DNA from: Actinoplanes ianthinogenes
Lineage (GTDB): Bacteria > Actinomycetota > Actinomycetes > Mycobacteriales > Micromonosporaceae
Assembly: GCF_018324205.1 (NCBI RefSeq)
Contig: NZ_AP023356.1
Span: 806,001-870,000, forward strand
Direction of reading: 5' to 3'
DNA: 64,000 nucleotides
Part shown: piece after piece, positions 15,891 through 25,100 of the stretch
Layout: each line of letters opens with the position of its first letter
How positions within the stretch are numbered: position 1 is the stretch's first letter
Made by a program: the position numbers and the translations under genes
Notes under the pieces: model-generated
What the model was told of the DNA's origin: nothing
Databases searched by the model: none
The model's input: only the letters and a program-made list of their open reading frames with translations

Positions 15891-16675
15891 GCGCGGTGTC
15901 CCACCGTCGAATAGGTCAGAATCCCCCGCACCACCAGCCGCGGGTCCTCGGCCAGCTCGCACAGCCGGCCCAGCTCGCGCTCGGTGAGCCCGGCCGCGAG
16001 CATGCCGGCCCGCTGCTGCTCGACGTTCACCGCGATGAGCCGCGCCCCCGCCGTGCCGCCCGCCCAGGACCGGGCCCGCACCTCGGTGGTCACGTCGGTC
16101 AGCCCGGCCGCCAGCATCGCGGCGTGCACCCGGCACCCCCACGCCGGATCGTTGCCGTTCGCCGGCAGCAACTGCCCCACCAGGATGTCGTAATAGCGTT
16201 CGACCAGCTCAGCGGCGCTGGCGTCCGGCGCGGCGAGGACCACCCCGCGGATCGCCGACGCCCATTCCTCGATCAAGAGCATCCCTTCCGGTACGAGGGA
16301 CGCCGCCAGCCGTCGCAGAACGTCGACCCGGCTGGGCAGGTGGGACAGCACCAGCCGGGCGTGGATCAGGTCCCACGGTGGTTCCGGGACGGGTTCGGTC
16401 ACCAGGTCGTGGCGCAGCACCCGATAGCCCGCACCGGCCCGCAGGTGCTGTGGCTTCAGGTCGGTGGCCAGCACCTGGCCGCCCTGGGCGGCCAGCCAGG
16501 CCGCGATGCTGCCGCCGCCCGCGCCGACCTCCAGGCAGCGCCGCCCGGTGAGGTCGGCTTCTCGCTCGAGCCGCTCGACGGTGAACGGGTCGAGGATCTC
16601 GGCGAGCAGCTCGTGCCGCAGCGCCGCGATCGGGTCGTCGTTGTCGAACGAGTACGTCCCCCGCCGCGTCGTCAT
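15887..16675 (-). CDS. Class I SAM-dependent methyltransferase
   Basis: A 262-aa methyltransferase. Motif I is LEVGAGGGS (about 48-56), motif II contains VLATDLKP, and motif III-like WDLIHARLVLSHLPSR; the C-terminal half (MLLIEEWAS onward) resembles small-molecule methyltransferases of actinomycete secondary metabolism. The gene is embedded inside the ABC importer operon, between the binding protein (4-base gap) and the permease (4-bp overlap), which is unusual for SsuABC-like sets. It may act on the imported solute or on the product of the downstream peptide genes; both are inference. Confidence 0.88.
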   Translation of the reverse strand: MTTRRGTYSFDNDDPIAALRHELLAEILDPFTVERLEREADLTGRRCLEVGAGGGSIAAWLAAQGGQVLATDLKPQHLRAGAGYRVLRHDLVTEPVPEPPWDLIHARLVLSHLPSRVDVLRRLAASLVPEGMLLIEEWASAIRGVVLAAPDASAAELVERYYDILVGQLLPANGNDPAWGCRVHAAMLAAGLTDVTTEVRARSWAGGTAGARLIAVNVEQQRAGMLAAGLTERELGRLCELAEDPRLVVRGILTYSTVGHRA

Positions 16676-16679
16676 CGGC

Positions 16680-17678
16680 TCAGCCCGTCGGGGCCAGCGC
16701 GAAGTCGACGACCGCTTCCGGGGTCAGGCTGCCCGGCGGGATCAGCTTGTTCTTCTCCAGGGTCGCGATGGCGCCGGCCACCCGCTGCTTGTCGATCACC
16801 CCGGACGTCTTCACGTACGGCGTCATCAGCGTGATCTCGCCGACCGCTGCGGTCACGTCCGCGGCGGGCTGCGCCTTCTTCATGATCTCGGCGGCCTCCT
16901 GCGGGTGCTCGATCGTGTACGCCAGCCCCTTGAGCGCCGCGTCACGGAACCGGCGGGCCAGGTCGGGGTTGCCCTGGGTGATGCTCACCGGCGCGATCAG
17001 GCCGTTGCCGTACAGCTCCGGCAGGTACGCGCTGTACGGGTTGACGATCGTCTTCTTGCCACCGGCGGCTTTCTCCAGGCCCTTCGCGCCGATCAGGAAG
17101 GTGCTCAGCGCGTCCACCCGCCCGCTGGCCAGCAGCGCGGGCAGCTGCGGCGGCGGCGCGTTGACCCACTGCACCCTGCTCTGATCGATCCCGGCCAGCG
17201 TCGCGTAGGCCGGGAAGAGCAACTGGTTCACCGAGCCGGTCGCGGCGCCCAGCTTGCGCCCCTCGAGATCCTTCGGCTTGGCGACCGCGGAGCCCTCCAG
17301 CGAGATGATCGAGACCAGGGTCTGCTGGTGGATCGCGGCGATCGTGCGGACGTCCTTGTACTGCCCCTTGCCGGCCAGGATCCAGGTGCCGGTCAGGTCG
17401 AGGTTGGCGAACTGGGCCTGGCCGGCGGCGAGCACCTTGAGGTTCTCCCCGGTCGCGGCGCCCAGCTGGATGGTGACGTCGATCCCGGCGTCCCGGAAAT
17501 AGCCCTTCTCCTGCGCCACCCAGGCGAACGCGTCGCGGCCCACCGCGCCGAACGCGGTGAGATAGGTGACCTTGTCAGCGGCGGGTTTGCCGTTGTCCGG
17601 CTGCTCGTCGTCACCGCATCCGCTGAGCAGCAACGTGGTCGCCAGAATCGCGGCGAGCACGGCGGAGACACGCCTCAT
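16680..17678 (-). CDS. ABC transporter substrate-binding lipoprotein (NMT1/SsuA-like)
   Basis: A 332-aa exported lipoprotein with signal peptide MRRVSAVLAAILATTLLLSG and lipobox Cys21 (LLSGC). The mature part has the NMT1/THI5-like periplasmic-binding fold: FAWVAQEKGYFRDAGIDVTIQLG, LKVLAAGQAQFANLD and GRKLGAATGSVNQLLFP. The start at 17678 has GGGGGA eight bases upstream; a further 13 codons upstream are open but would spoil the signal peptide. It is the first gene of the import operon. Ligand families include sulfonates, nitrate, thiamine pyrimidines and riboflavin; this one is undetermined. Confidence 0.92.
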   Translation of the reverse strand: MRRVSAVLAAILATTLLLSGCGDDEQPDNGKPAADKVTYLTAFGAVGRDAFAWVAQEKGYFRDAGIDVTIQLGAATGENLKVLAAGQAQFANLDLTGTWILAGKGQYKDVRTIAAIHQQTLVSIISLEGSAVAKPKDLEGRKLGAATGSVNQLLFPAYATLAGIDQSRVQWVNAPPPQLPALLASGRVDALSTFLIGAKGLEKAAGGKKTIVNPYSAYLPELYGNGLIAPVSITQGNPDLARRFRDAALKGLAYTIEHPQEAAEIMKKAQPAADVTAAVGEITLMTPYVKTSGVIDKQRVAGAIATLEKNKLIPPGSLTPEAVVDFALAPTG

Positions 17679-17872
17679 CGCACTTTCCCCCGTATCGGCA
17701 AACACATTGATCAACAACGATGCCTTGTGTGTTTGCAGCGTATCGGAGTAATCGGTCGCGCGGACAGCCCCGGATGTGCACGCTCTCCGGATGACGAACA
17801 GCGATCCATGGAGTGCGGACGCCGCCCGGCGCTACGCGCCGGGCGGCCAGTTCGACCAACGGCTGAATGCGA

Positions 17873-18070
17873 TCAACGGCTGAACGAGAAGCGGCGCTTC
17901 TTCTGCGGGCGGAAGCCCTGCACCAGATCCGCGCCCTGTCGCAGCATCCGGCTCGCCCGGGTGGAGCCGCGGCGCGCTTCGAGACGGTCACTGAGCTTCC
18001 GGGCTCCTGCCGCCGCCAGCGGGATCGCGATCGCCATCACCACGTACTTCCGAATCAAGCTGAAAATCAT
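17873..18070 (-). CDS. Small membrane-anchored basic protein (65 aa)
   Basis: A 65-aa protein with one N-terminal membrane segment (LIRKYVVMAIAIPLAAAGA) followed by a strongly basic cytoplasmic-type tail (about 14 Arg/Lys, ending QKKRRFSFSR). GGAG lies seven bases before the ATG. No family was recognised; similar short basic anchored proteins are common in actinomycetes. It is divergent from the class IV aminotransferase. Confidence 0.75.
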   Translation of the reverse strand: MIFSLIRKYVVMAIAIPLAAAGARKLSDRLEARRGSTRASRMLRQGADLVQGFRPQKKRRFSFSR

Positions 18071-18154
18071 GCGAACACTCCTTGGCAGATCAGGCATTAA
18101 CCGCCAAATACCCACCTCGCGGCCGGGGCAATCACGGGCTGACACCATGGCCTC

Positions 18155-18940
18155 GTGGCACATGTGGAGATCAACGGCGGCCCGGCTTCCGTCGAGGCGG
18201 TCCATCGGGTCGCGACCTGGAACTACGGGCACTTCACGTCGATGCAGGTCCGGCAGCGCGCCGTGGCCGGTCTGGCGCTCCATCTCCATCGGCTCCGGGA
18301 CGGGTCGCGGGAGCTCTTCCCGGAGCGGGCGGCGCCTTCCGAGCGCACGATCGTCGAGCTCGTCAGGCACGCGCTCGGTGATCAGAAGGACGCCTCGGTT
18401 CGCGTCACCGTCGTCCCCGCCGGTTCGGACCCGGAGGGCGTCGACGTCATGGTGTCCGTCTCCGAGCCGGCCCCGGACGCCGCGGGCGCGCCGCTGCGGG
18501 TGCGGACCGTCACCTACGAGCGGGAACTGCCGCACCTCAAGCACGTGGCGACCCTGGGCCTGACCTATCACTACCTCGCGGCCCGCGCGGCGGGATTCGA
18601 CGATGCCCTCTTCGTCGCCCGGGACGGCAGGATCAGTGAGGGGTCGGTCTGGAACGTCGCGTTCTGGGACGGCGAGCGGGTGATCTGGCCGGATGCCCCG
18701 CAGCTCACCGGCATCACGATGCAGGTGTTGCGGCTCGGCCTGAAGAAGCTCGGCATCCCCGACGAGCAACGAACGCTCACCGCCGCCTCACTGCCCGGCA
18801 TGAGAGCCGCCGCCGCGGCCAACTCCCGCTGCCCGGCCCAGCCCATCGCCACCATCGGCGAAACCACCCTGCCCGACTCCGCGGAGTTCGCAGCTCTGCT
18901 GCGGGAGGCCTGGCGCGCGATGCCCTGGGACGATCTCTGA
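18155..18940 (+). CDS. Class IV aminotransferase family protein
   Basis: A 261-aa fold-type IV PLP enzyme, related to D-amino acid/branched-chain aminotransferases and aminodeoxychorismate lyase. The active-site Lys is probably in LPHLKHVATLG (about residue 130), and the phosphate-binding part is GRISEGSVWNVAFWDG with LTGITMQVL. The substrate is not predictable. It starts with GTG preceded by CACCAT six bases upstream, a leaderless pattern. The 3' end faces gpsA, 43 bases away. Confidence 0.88.
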   Translation: MAHVEINGGPASVEAVHRVATWNYGHFTSMQVRQRAVAGLALHLHRLRDGSRELFPERAAPSERTIVELVRHALGDQKDASVRVTVVPAGSDPEGVDVMVSVSEPAPDAAGAPLRVRTVTYERELPHLKHVATLGLTYHYLAARAAGFDDALFVARDGRISEGSVWNVAFWDGERVIWPDAPQLTGITMQVLRLGLKKLGIPDEQRTLTAASLPGMRAAAAANSRCPAQPIATIGETTLPDSAEFAALLREAWRAMPWDDL

Positions 18941-18983
18941 GCAGCCCGGCAGGGCCGTCGCAGCCCGCTCGGAGTAACTTCCC

Positions 18984-19985
18984 TCAGCCGGGTTCGGACT
19001 CGTGACCGGCCGGGTGGGAGCGCAGGAGGCCGGCGTAGGCGCGTTCGGCGGTGATATCGCCGGTGATGACACGGTGGATCGTGCGGGTGATCGGCATGGG
19101 CAGGCCGTGGCGGTCGGCCAACTGGACGGCGGCGTGCACCGTCTTGACGCCCTCGGCGACCTGCCCCATCTCGGCGAGGATGTCGTCCAGGCTGCGCCCG
19201 CGGCCGAGCTGCTCGCCCACGTGCCGGTTGCGGCTGTGCGGGCTGATGCACGTCGCCACCAGGTCGCCCATCCCGGCCAGCCCGGCAAGCGTGCTCGGCT
19301 CGCCGCCCATCGCGACCGCGAGGGTGGTCAGCTCGGCCAGCCCGCGGGAGATCACTCCGGCCCGGGTGTTGTCGCCGACGCCCAGCCCCTGCGCGATGCC
19401 GGTGGCGATCGCCACCACGTTCTTCAGCGCGCCACCGACCTCGCAGCCGATCACGTCGTGGTTGGTGTAGACGCGCAGCAGCCCCCGGCGGAACACCCGC
19501 TGGATCTCGGTCGCCACGGTCAGATCCTCGGTCGCGATCACCGTGGCCGCCGCCATCCCGGACATGATCTCCTTGGCCAGGTTCGGCCCGGTGAGCGCGG
19601 CGGCGGGGTGCCCCGGCAGCACCTCCTTGATCACCTCGGTCATCCGCAGCAGCGAGTCACGCTCCAGCCCCTTGCTGAGGCTCACCACCGGAATCCACGG
19701 GTGCAGGTCCGGCCGCACCCGCTCCAGCGTGTCCCGGAACGCGCCGGTCGGCACACCCACGACCAGCAGCTCCGCGTGCGACGCCGCCTCCGCCAGATCC
19801 GAGGTGGCCCGAAGCCGAGCCGGAAGCGAAAAGCCCTCGAGATAACGCTCGTTGCTGTGCTTGGCGTTGATCTCGTCCGCCGTCTCCGGATTACGCGCCC
19901 AGATCAACGATTCATGATCGCGCCGGGTGAGCACGGAAGCGACCGTCGTACCCCACGAACCAGCCCCCAGCACAGTGATCCTCAT
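18984..19985 (-). CDS. gpsA: NAD(P)-dependent glycerol-3-phosphate dehydrogenase
   Basis: A 333-aa enzyme that reduces dihydroxyacetone phosphate to sn-glycerol 3-phosphate for phospholipid synthesis. The Rossmann motif is VLGAGSWGTT (5-14), with SLSKGLE, LTGPNLAKEI and the catalytic Lys188 in GGALKNVVAI; GVGDNTRAGVISRGLAE is the family hallmark. The ATG at 19985 has GAAGGGG about seven bases upstream. Length is normal. Confidence 0.96.
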   Translation of the reverse strand: MRITVLGAGSWGTTVASVLTRRDHESLIWARNPETADEINAKHSNERYLEGFSLPARLRATSDLAEAASHAELLVVGVPTGAFRDTLERVRPDLHPWIPVVSLSKGLERDSLLRMTEVIKEVLPGHPAAALTGPNLAKEIMSGMAAATVIATEDLTVATEIQRVFRRGLLRVYTNHDVIGCEVGGALKNVVAIATGIAQGLGVGDNTRAGVISRGLAELTTLAVAMGGEPSTLAGLAGMGDLVATCISPHSRNRHVGEQLGRGRSLDDILAEMGQVAEGVKTVHAAVQLADRHGLPMPITRTIHRVITGDITAERAYAGLLRSHPAGHESEPG

Positions 19986-20195
19986 GATTGCCCCTTCGGT
20001 CGGCGCGCGAGTTGAGGATACGGCGGCGGGCACCATTTTCCGGTCCGCCGACGCGCTGCAAAAGGTCGCGGTCCGAGCTTTTCGTAACGCCGGCGGATCG
20101 AACCGTCGCGTGGCTTTGTCCGGCCGCGCACCGTCGGGAGCTACGCGTCACAGCGGGCTTGACCTGTAGTGCGGTTCAAGTTCGACGATCGCGGC

Positions 20196-20618
20196 ATGAC
20201 CATCACGCATGAACGGCAGGCGGAGATCGCCGCCATCGAGCAGGTCGTTGCGAGCGTGGAGCACGCGCAGCGGCACGAGTTGGTGGACGAATTCGTCGCA
20301 CTCTTCCGGGAGGATGCCGTGTGGACGACCGGTGCCGGAAAGCTGCTCCTGGGGCGGGACGCGATCGCCGCCTTCACCCGGGAGGTGTTGCCGGGCGCGA
20401 TGAAGGACCTCATTCCTTCGTACGAGGTGGTGCACGTGCTGTTCATCCGCCCGGATGTGGCGGCGGTCAAGGTCCGGCAGCGGTACTTCTCACCGGACGG
20501 TGCCCTGGTGGCCGAGATGGGTGAGGGCAGTCCGCTCTACGTGATGTCCCGGGAGGCCGGCCGCTGGCTCCTCACCGCCAACCAGAACACGCTGGTGGCC
20601 GCCGACCCCCAGCCCTGA
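20196..20618 (+). CDS. SnoaL/DUF4440-like protein (SgcJ/EcaC type)
   Basis: A 140-aa cone-shaped alpha+beta barrel protein of the NTF2-like SgcJ/EcaC group. Typical segments are IAAIEQVVASVEHAQ, FVALFREDAVWTT, LLLGRDAIAAFTREVLPG and a final WLLTANQNTLVA strand. Such proteins are often annotated as oxidoreductases or hydrolases without evidence, so no reaction is assigned. ATG 20196 is preferred over GTG 20169; GACGAT lies six bases upstream. It stands alone after gpsA, divergent. Confidence 0.85.
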   Translation: MTITHERQAEIAAIEQVVASVEHAQRHELVDEFVALFREDAVWTTGAGKLLLGRDAIAAFTREVLPGAMKDLIPSYEVVHVLFIRPDVAAVKVRQRYFSPDGALVAEMGEGSPLYVMSREAGRWLLTANQNTLVAADPQP

Positions 20619-20671
20619 CGCACGACGGCGCCGCAGGACCGGGCGGCCGGCCCGCGACGCGAACAACGCGA

Positions 20672-21174
20672 CCGACCCCCGATCCCCCACCGCGGACACC
20701 CCCGCGACCCCCGATCCCCCGGGCGGGGGCACCGCGACCGACCCGCGATCCTCCGGCGGGGGCACCGCGACCGACCCTCAATCCTCCGGCGCGGACATCC
20801 TCGCCGACCCCCGATCCTGCGACGGGGGCACCGCGACCGACCCGCGATCCTCCGGCGGGGGCACCGCGACCGACCCTCAATCCTCCGGCGCGGACATCCC
20901 CGCCGACCCCCGATCCTCCGGCGCGGACATCCCCGCCGACCCCCGATCCTCCGGCGCGGACATCCCCGCCGACCCCCGATCCTGCGACGGGGGCACCGCG
21001 ACCGACCCGCGATCCTCCGGCGGGGGCACCGCGACCGACCCCCGATCCTCCGGCGCGGACATCCCCGCCGACCCCCGATCCTGCGACGGGGCACCGCGAC
21101 CGACCCGCGATCCTTCGCGCGGACACCCCCGCCCCCGATGCTCCGGCGGGCACCGTGGCCGACCCGCGATCCTG
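20672..21174. repeat. 33-bp tandem repeat array (about 15 units)
   Basis: The spacer between two genes is filled by about 15 units of a 33-bp repeat, typical unit CCCCGATCCTCCGGCGCGGA plus 13 more bases ending GCCGAC. Three unit variants (ending in ...GGACATCCCCGCC, ...GGGGCACCGCGACC with CTCC or with CTGCGA) alternate in a non-random order, for example near 20727-20825 and again 20826-20924. All frames are open because the unit is 11 codons of GC-rich sequence; this is not taken as coding. Confidence 0.85.
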
Positions 21175-21240
21175 GCGCGGATCACGCCGCGCGGATCACG
21201 CCGCGCGAATCACGCCGCGCGAATCACGCCGCGCGGATCG
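21175..21240. repeat. 14-bp tandem repeat GATCACGCCGCGCG
   Basis: Four consecutive copies of GATCACGCCGCGCG, the middle two reading AATCACGCCGCGCG, directly follow the 33-bp array and end at the stop of the F420-type oxidoreductase gene. The unit contains the inverted element CGCGCGG/GCGCG and could fold. Nothing else is seen here. Confidence 0.7.
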
Positions 21241-21243
21241 GGA

Positions 21244-21633
21244 CTACTGGAAGCTGACGGCGGTGGGGCGGACCACCAGGACGACGCGGTGCTCGGCGTC
21301 GCCGGGCGGCCCGTCGAACCGCATGCCGTAACGGTCGGCGAGCTTGGCGAAGAACTCGGTGCCCGGATCCGGATCGGTGCGCTCCAGGACGCCGCGGACC
21401 TCCAAGTAGCGGTAGGGCTGGTCCGGATCGGTCACCGAGAGGCTGATCCGGGGATCGGCCTTAAGATTCTGAAACTTGCGGCGGATCGTGGTGTTCGTGA
21501 AATACAGAAACTCCCCGTCATAGCTGAACCACATCGGGTTGACCTGCGGCTGGCCGTCGTGGCGAACGGTACCGAGGTGGCCGAAGAGCGGGCGCTCGAG
21601 AAGGTCGACATGGCTGTCCGGGATGACACTCAT
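21244..21633 (-). CDS. PPOX-class F420-dependent oxidoreductase-like protein
   Basis: A 129-aa split-barrel protein of the PPOX-class, F420- or flavin-binding family. Diagnostic parts are HLGTVRHDGQPQVNPMWFSYDG, FTNTTIRRKFQNLKADPRISLSV and YLEVRGVLE. It would bind deazaflavin F420 or FMN and reduce an unknown compound. The start at 21633 follows directly on the divergent region shared with the MarR regulator, which probably controls it. The 3' end abuts the 14-bp repeats. Confidence 0.88.
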   Translation of the reverse strand: MSVIPDSHVDLLERPLFGHLGTVRHDGQPQVNPMWFSYDGEFLYFTNTTIRRKFQNLKADPRISLSVTDPDQPYRYLEVRGVLERTDPDPGTEFFAKLADRYGMRFDGPPGDAEHRVVLVVRPTAVSFQ

Positions 21634-21648
21634 AGCTCGACCATATAT

Positions 21649-21697
21649 CAGAGCTCTGTTACTCGACAGTCCACTGCGCACGCGACGTAGACTGTCG
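21649..21697. promoter_or_regulatory. Divergent promoter/operator between oxidoreductase and marR
   Basis: The 66-base gap holds a 10-bp palindrome CAGAGCTCTG (21649-21658) and an inverted repeat CGACAGTC (21664-21671) / GACTGTCG (21690-21697). TAGACT at 21688-21693 ends six bases before the marR ATG, with TCGACA 19 bases upstream, so the inverted repeat covers the -35 and -10 of marR. Autoregulation by MarR is inferred. Confidence 0.55.
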
Positions 21698-21699
21698 CG

Positions 21700-22125
21700 A
21701 TGGAACTGGGTGATCGCCTCGGTCTCGTCATCAAACGAGCCGAGCAGGCGCTGATCGCGCGGAAGACCGCGGCGCTGCGGGAGTTCGAGCTGACGGTGCC
21801 GCAATACGCCGCGTTGCTGCTGCTGGCGTCGGCCGAGGGGATGTCGGCGGCACAGCTGGCCCGGGAGTCGATGGTGACGCCGCAGACCATGTCCACGGTG
21901 CTGGCCAACCTGGAGGCGAAAGGCCTGATCACCCGGGCGCCGTCCCCGATGCACCAGAAGCTGGTGGTGAACCGCGTGACACCGGCCGGGCACGCCGTGC
22001 TGGCGGACGCCGACGCCGCGGCAAGCCGGATCGAGGGCCGGCTTGCCGCCGCGTTCAGCGACGCGGAACGTGCTCAGTTACAGACACTGCTGGAACGCGC
22101 GATCGGCGAGCTCACGCGCGAGTGA
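21700..22125 (+). CDS. MarR family transcriptional regulator
   Basis: A 141-aa winged-helix repressor. The DNA-binding part is LTVPQYAALLLLASAEGMSAAQLARES and the wing MSTVLANLEAKGLITRAPSP, with the typical dimerisation helices at both ends. It is divergent from the PPOX-class oxidoreductase with palindromic sites in between, so it probably controls that gene and itself. Its last 14 bases overlap the 3' end of ileS on the other strand. Confidence 0.92.
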   Translation: MELGDRLGLVIKRAEQALIARKTAALREFELTVPQYAALLLLASAEGMSAAQLARESMVTPQTMSTVLANLEAKGLITRAPSPMHQKLVVNRVTPAGHAVLADADAAASRIEGRLAAAFSDAERAQLQTLLERAIGELTRE

Positions 22126-25100
22126 GCCAGAAGGTCAGTCCGATCGACTCGTCGGTGAAGGCCTGGGGGTCGCTCCAGTCCGGCTCGCCGCTGGCGAAGT
22201 CGGTGGCCAGAACCTCGTCGGCGACCAGGTCGCCGTGCTCGGTCAGGGTCAGCGCGGTCTCCGCCTCGGCACGGTAACGCAGCCGGATCCGGTCGGAGAC
22301 CTCCAGACCACTCGACTTGCGGGCCTCCTGGATCTGCCGAATCGCGTCGCGAGCCAGGCCGGCCCGCCGCAGTTCCGGCGTGAGGTGCAGGTCCAGTGCC
22401 AGGGTCGCCCCGGCGTCCGAGGCGACGGCCCAGCCCTCGCGGGGCGTCTCGGTGATCACGACCTCGTCCACGGCGAGAACGACCTGTTCGTCGCCGACTG
22501 TCACGGTCGCCGCTCCGGTCGTACGCAAACTGGTTTTGAGGTCTGCGGCGTCAGCCGCCTGGATCGCGGCCGCGACCTGCTGGACGGCCTTGCCGAACCG
22601 CTTGCCCAGGGCCCGGAAGTTGGCCTTGGCCGTGGTGTCGACGAACGAACCGGCCAGCGGCTCGACCGCGTTGACGTTGAGCTCCGCGGCGATCTCGTCG
22701 AGCAACTCGGACGGCAGGTCCGCGCCGCTGGAGACGAGCGCGCGGGACAACGGCTGGCGGATCTTGAGACCGGACTCAGAGCGGGCGGTGCGACCCAGCT
22801 CGACCAGTCGCCGCGTGGTCGCCATCTGCGCGGAGAGTCGCTGGTCGACGAGTGCTGCGTCCGCCTCCGGGAACGCGGCCAGGTGCACCGACTGCGGGGC
22901 CTGCGGGTCGACCGGGACGATCAGGTCCTGCCAGACCTGCTCGCTGACGAACGGGGTGATCGGCGCCATCAGCAGCGTCACGGTGCGGAGCGCCTCGTGC
23001 AGGGTGGCGAGAGCGGCCGGGTCACCGCGCCAGAACCGGCGACGGCTGCGCCGGACGTACCAATTGGAGAGGTCGTCGATGAACGCGGCGATCAGCTTGC
23101 CGGTCTCGTGCGGGTCGAAGGCGGCCAGGGCGGCGTCGACCTTCGTGATGAGCTGCTGCAACTCGGAGAGAACCCAGCGGTCCAGGGCGGATCGCTGCTC
23201 GGGCGCCGGGTCCGCCGCGGTCGGCGTCCAGCCCGCGGTCCGGCCGTAGAGTGCCTGGAAGGCGACGGTGTTCCAATACGTCAGCAGGACCTTGCGGACC
23301 ACCTCCTGCAACGCCGCGTGACCGACGCGCCGGGCCGACCACGGGGAGCCGACGGCAGCCATGTACCAGCGGACCGCGTCGGCGCCGTGCTGGTCCATCA
23401 GCGGGATCGGCTCGAGGATGTTGCCGAAGTGCTTGGACATCTTGCGGCCGTCCTCGGCGAGGATGTGGCCGAGGCAGACGACGTTCTCATACGACGAGCG
23501 GTCGAAGACCAGGGTGCTGACGGCCATCAGCGTGTAGAACCAGCCGCGGGTCTGGTCGATAGCCTCCGAGATGAACTGGGCGGGGAAGCGGGACTCGAAC
23601 AGCTCCCGGTTCTGATAGGGGTAGCCGAACTGGGCGAACGGCATCGAACCGGAGTCATACCAGCCGTCGATGACCTCGGGGACACGGGTCGCTTCCACGC
23701 CGCACTCGGGGCACGCGAAGGTCACCTCGTCGATGAACGGCCGGTGCGGATCCAGACCGGACAGGTCACGGCCGGTCAGGGTGGACAGCTCCGCCCGCGA
23801 GCCGATGCAGGTCAGGTGGCCGTCCGGGCAGCGCCAGATCGGCAGCGGGGTGCCCCAGTAACGGTTGCGGGACAGCGCCCAGTCGACATTGTTGGTGAGC
23901 CAGTCACCGTAGCGGCCGTGTTTGAGGTTGGCCGGCTGCCAGTTGGTCCGCTCGTTCTCCCGGAGCATGGCGTCGCGCACGGCGGTGGTGCGCACATACC
24001 ACGATGGCTGGGCGTAGTAGATCAGGGCGGTGTGGCACCGCCAGCAGTGCGGATACTTGTGTTCGTAGGGCTCGTGCCGGAACAGCCGCCCGCTCTCCCG
24101 CAGCTCCTCGACGAGCGGCGCGTTCGCCTCGCGGAAGAACATGCCGCCGACCAGCTCGATCTCCGGCTCGAACGTCCCGTCCCGCCGGACCGGGTTCACC
24201 ATCGGCAGCCCGTAGGCGCGGCAGCTGGCCAGGTCGTCCGCGCCGAACGCCGGCGCCTGGTGCACCAGGCCGGTGCCGCTGTCGGTGGTCACATAACTCG
24301 CCAGGATCACGATGTGCGCGTCCGGCACGTCGACCAGCTGGAACGGTGGCTGGTAGGTCCAGCGCTCCAGCTCCTTGCCCTGATATGTCTCGCCGGTGGG
24401 CGTCCAGCCCTCCGGGATCAGGGGCTCGGCGACCACCAGTCGCTCCTTGCCGTCGGTGACGACCGCATAGGTCACCGAGGGGTGCACCGCGACCGCGGTG
24501 TTGGACACCAGGGTCCACGGTGTGGTCGTCCAGACCAGCAGCGACGCGGCGCCCGCGAGCGGACCGGAGGTCAGCGGGAACCGCACGTAGACCGACGGGT
24601 CGACGTCGATCTCGTAGCCCTGGTCCAGCTCGTGGTCGGAGAGCGTGGTCTGGTCGCGCGGGCACCACGGCGCCACCCGGAAGTCCTCGACCAGCAGACC
24701 CTTGTCGAAGATCTGCTTGAGCGACCACCACACCGAGTCGATGTATTCCGGGTCCATCGTGCGGTAGGCGTCGTCCATGTCGACCCAGTAGCCCATGCGA
24801 TGGGTGAGCTCGGTGAACGCGTCGGTGTGCCGGGTCACCGAGTCGCGGCACTTGGCGTTGAACTCGGCGACGCCGTAGGCCTCGATGTCCTGCTTGCCGG
24901 TGAAGCCCAGCTCTTTCTCCACGGCCAGCTCGACCGGCAGGCCGTGACAGTCCCACCCGGCTTTGCGGGCCACGTGGAAGCCCTTCATCGTCCGGTAGCG
25001 CGGGAACACGTCCTTGAAGACGCGCGCCTCGATGTGGTGCGCGCCGGGCATCCCGTTCGCGGTCGGCGGGCCCTCGTAGAAGACCCACTCGGGACGGCCT

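Noticed and set aside
16680..17678. Calling the importer a thiamine-precursor or sulfonate system
   Set aside because: NMT1/SsuA-like binding proteins cover many ligands; no TPP riboswitch, thi gene or SsuD-like monooxygenase was seen.
20537..21153. Gly/Arg-rich minus-strand frames through the 33-bp array
   Set aside because: The 33-bp unit is a multiple of three and lacks stops, so several frames stay open; there is no RBS, family or codon bias.
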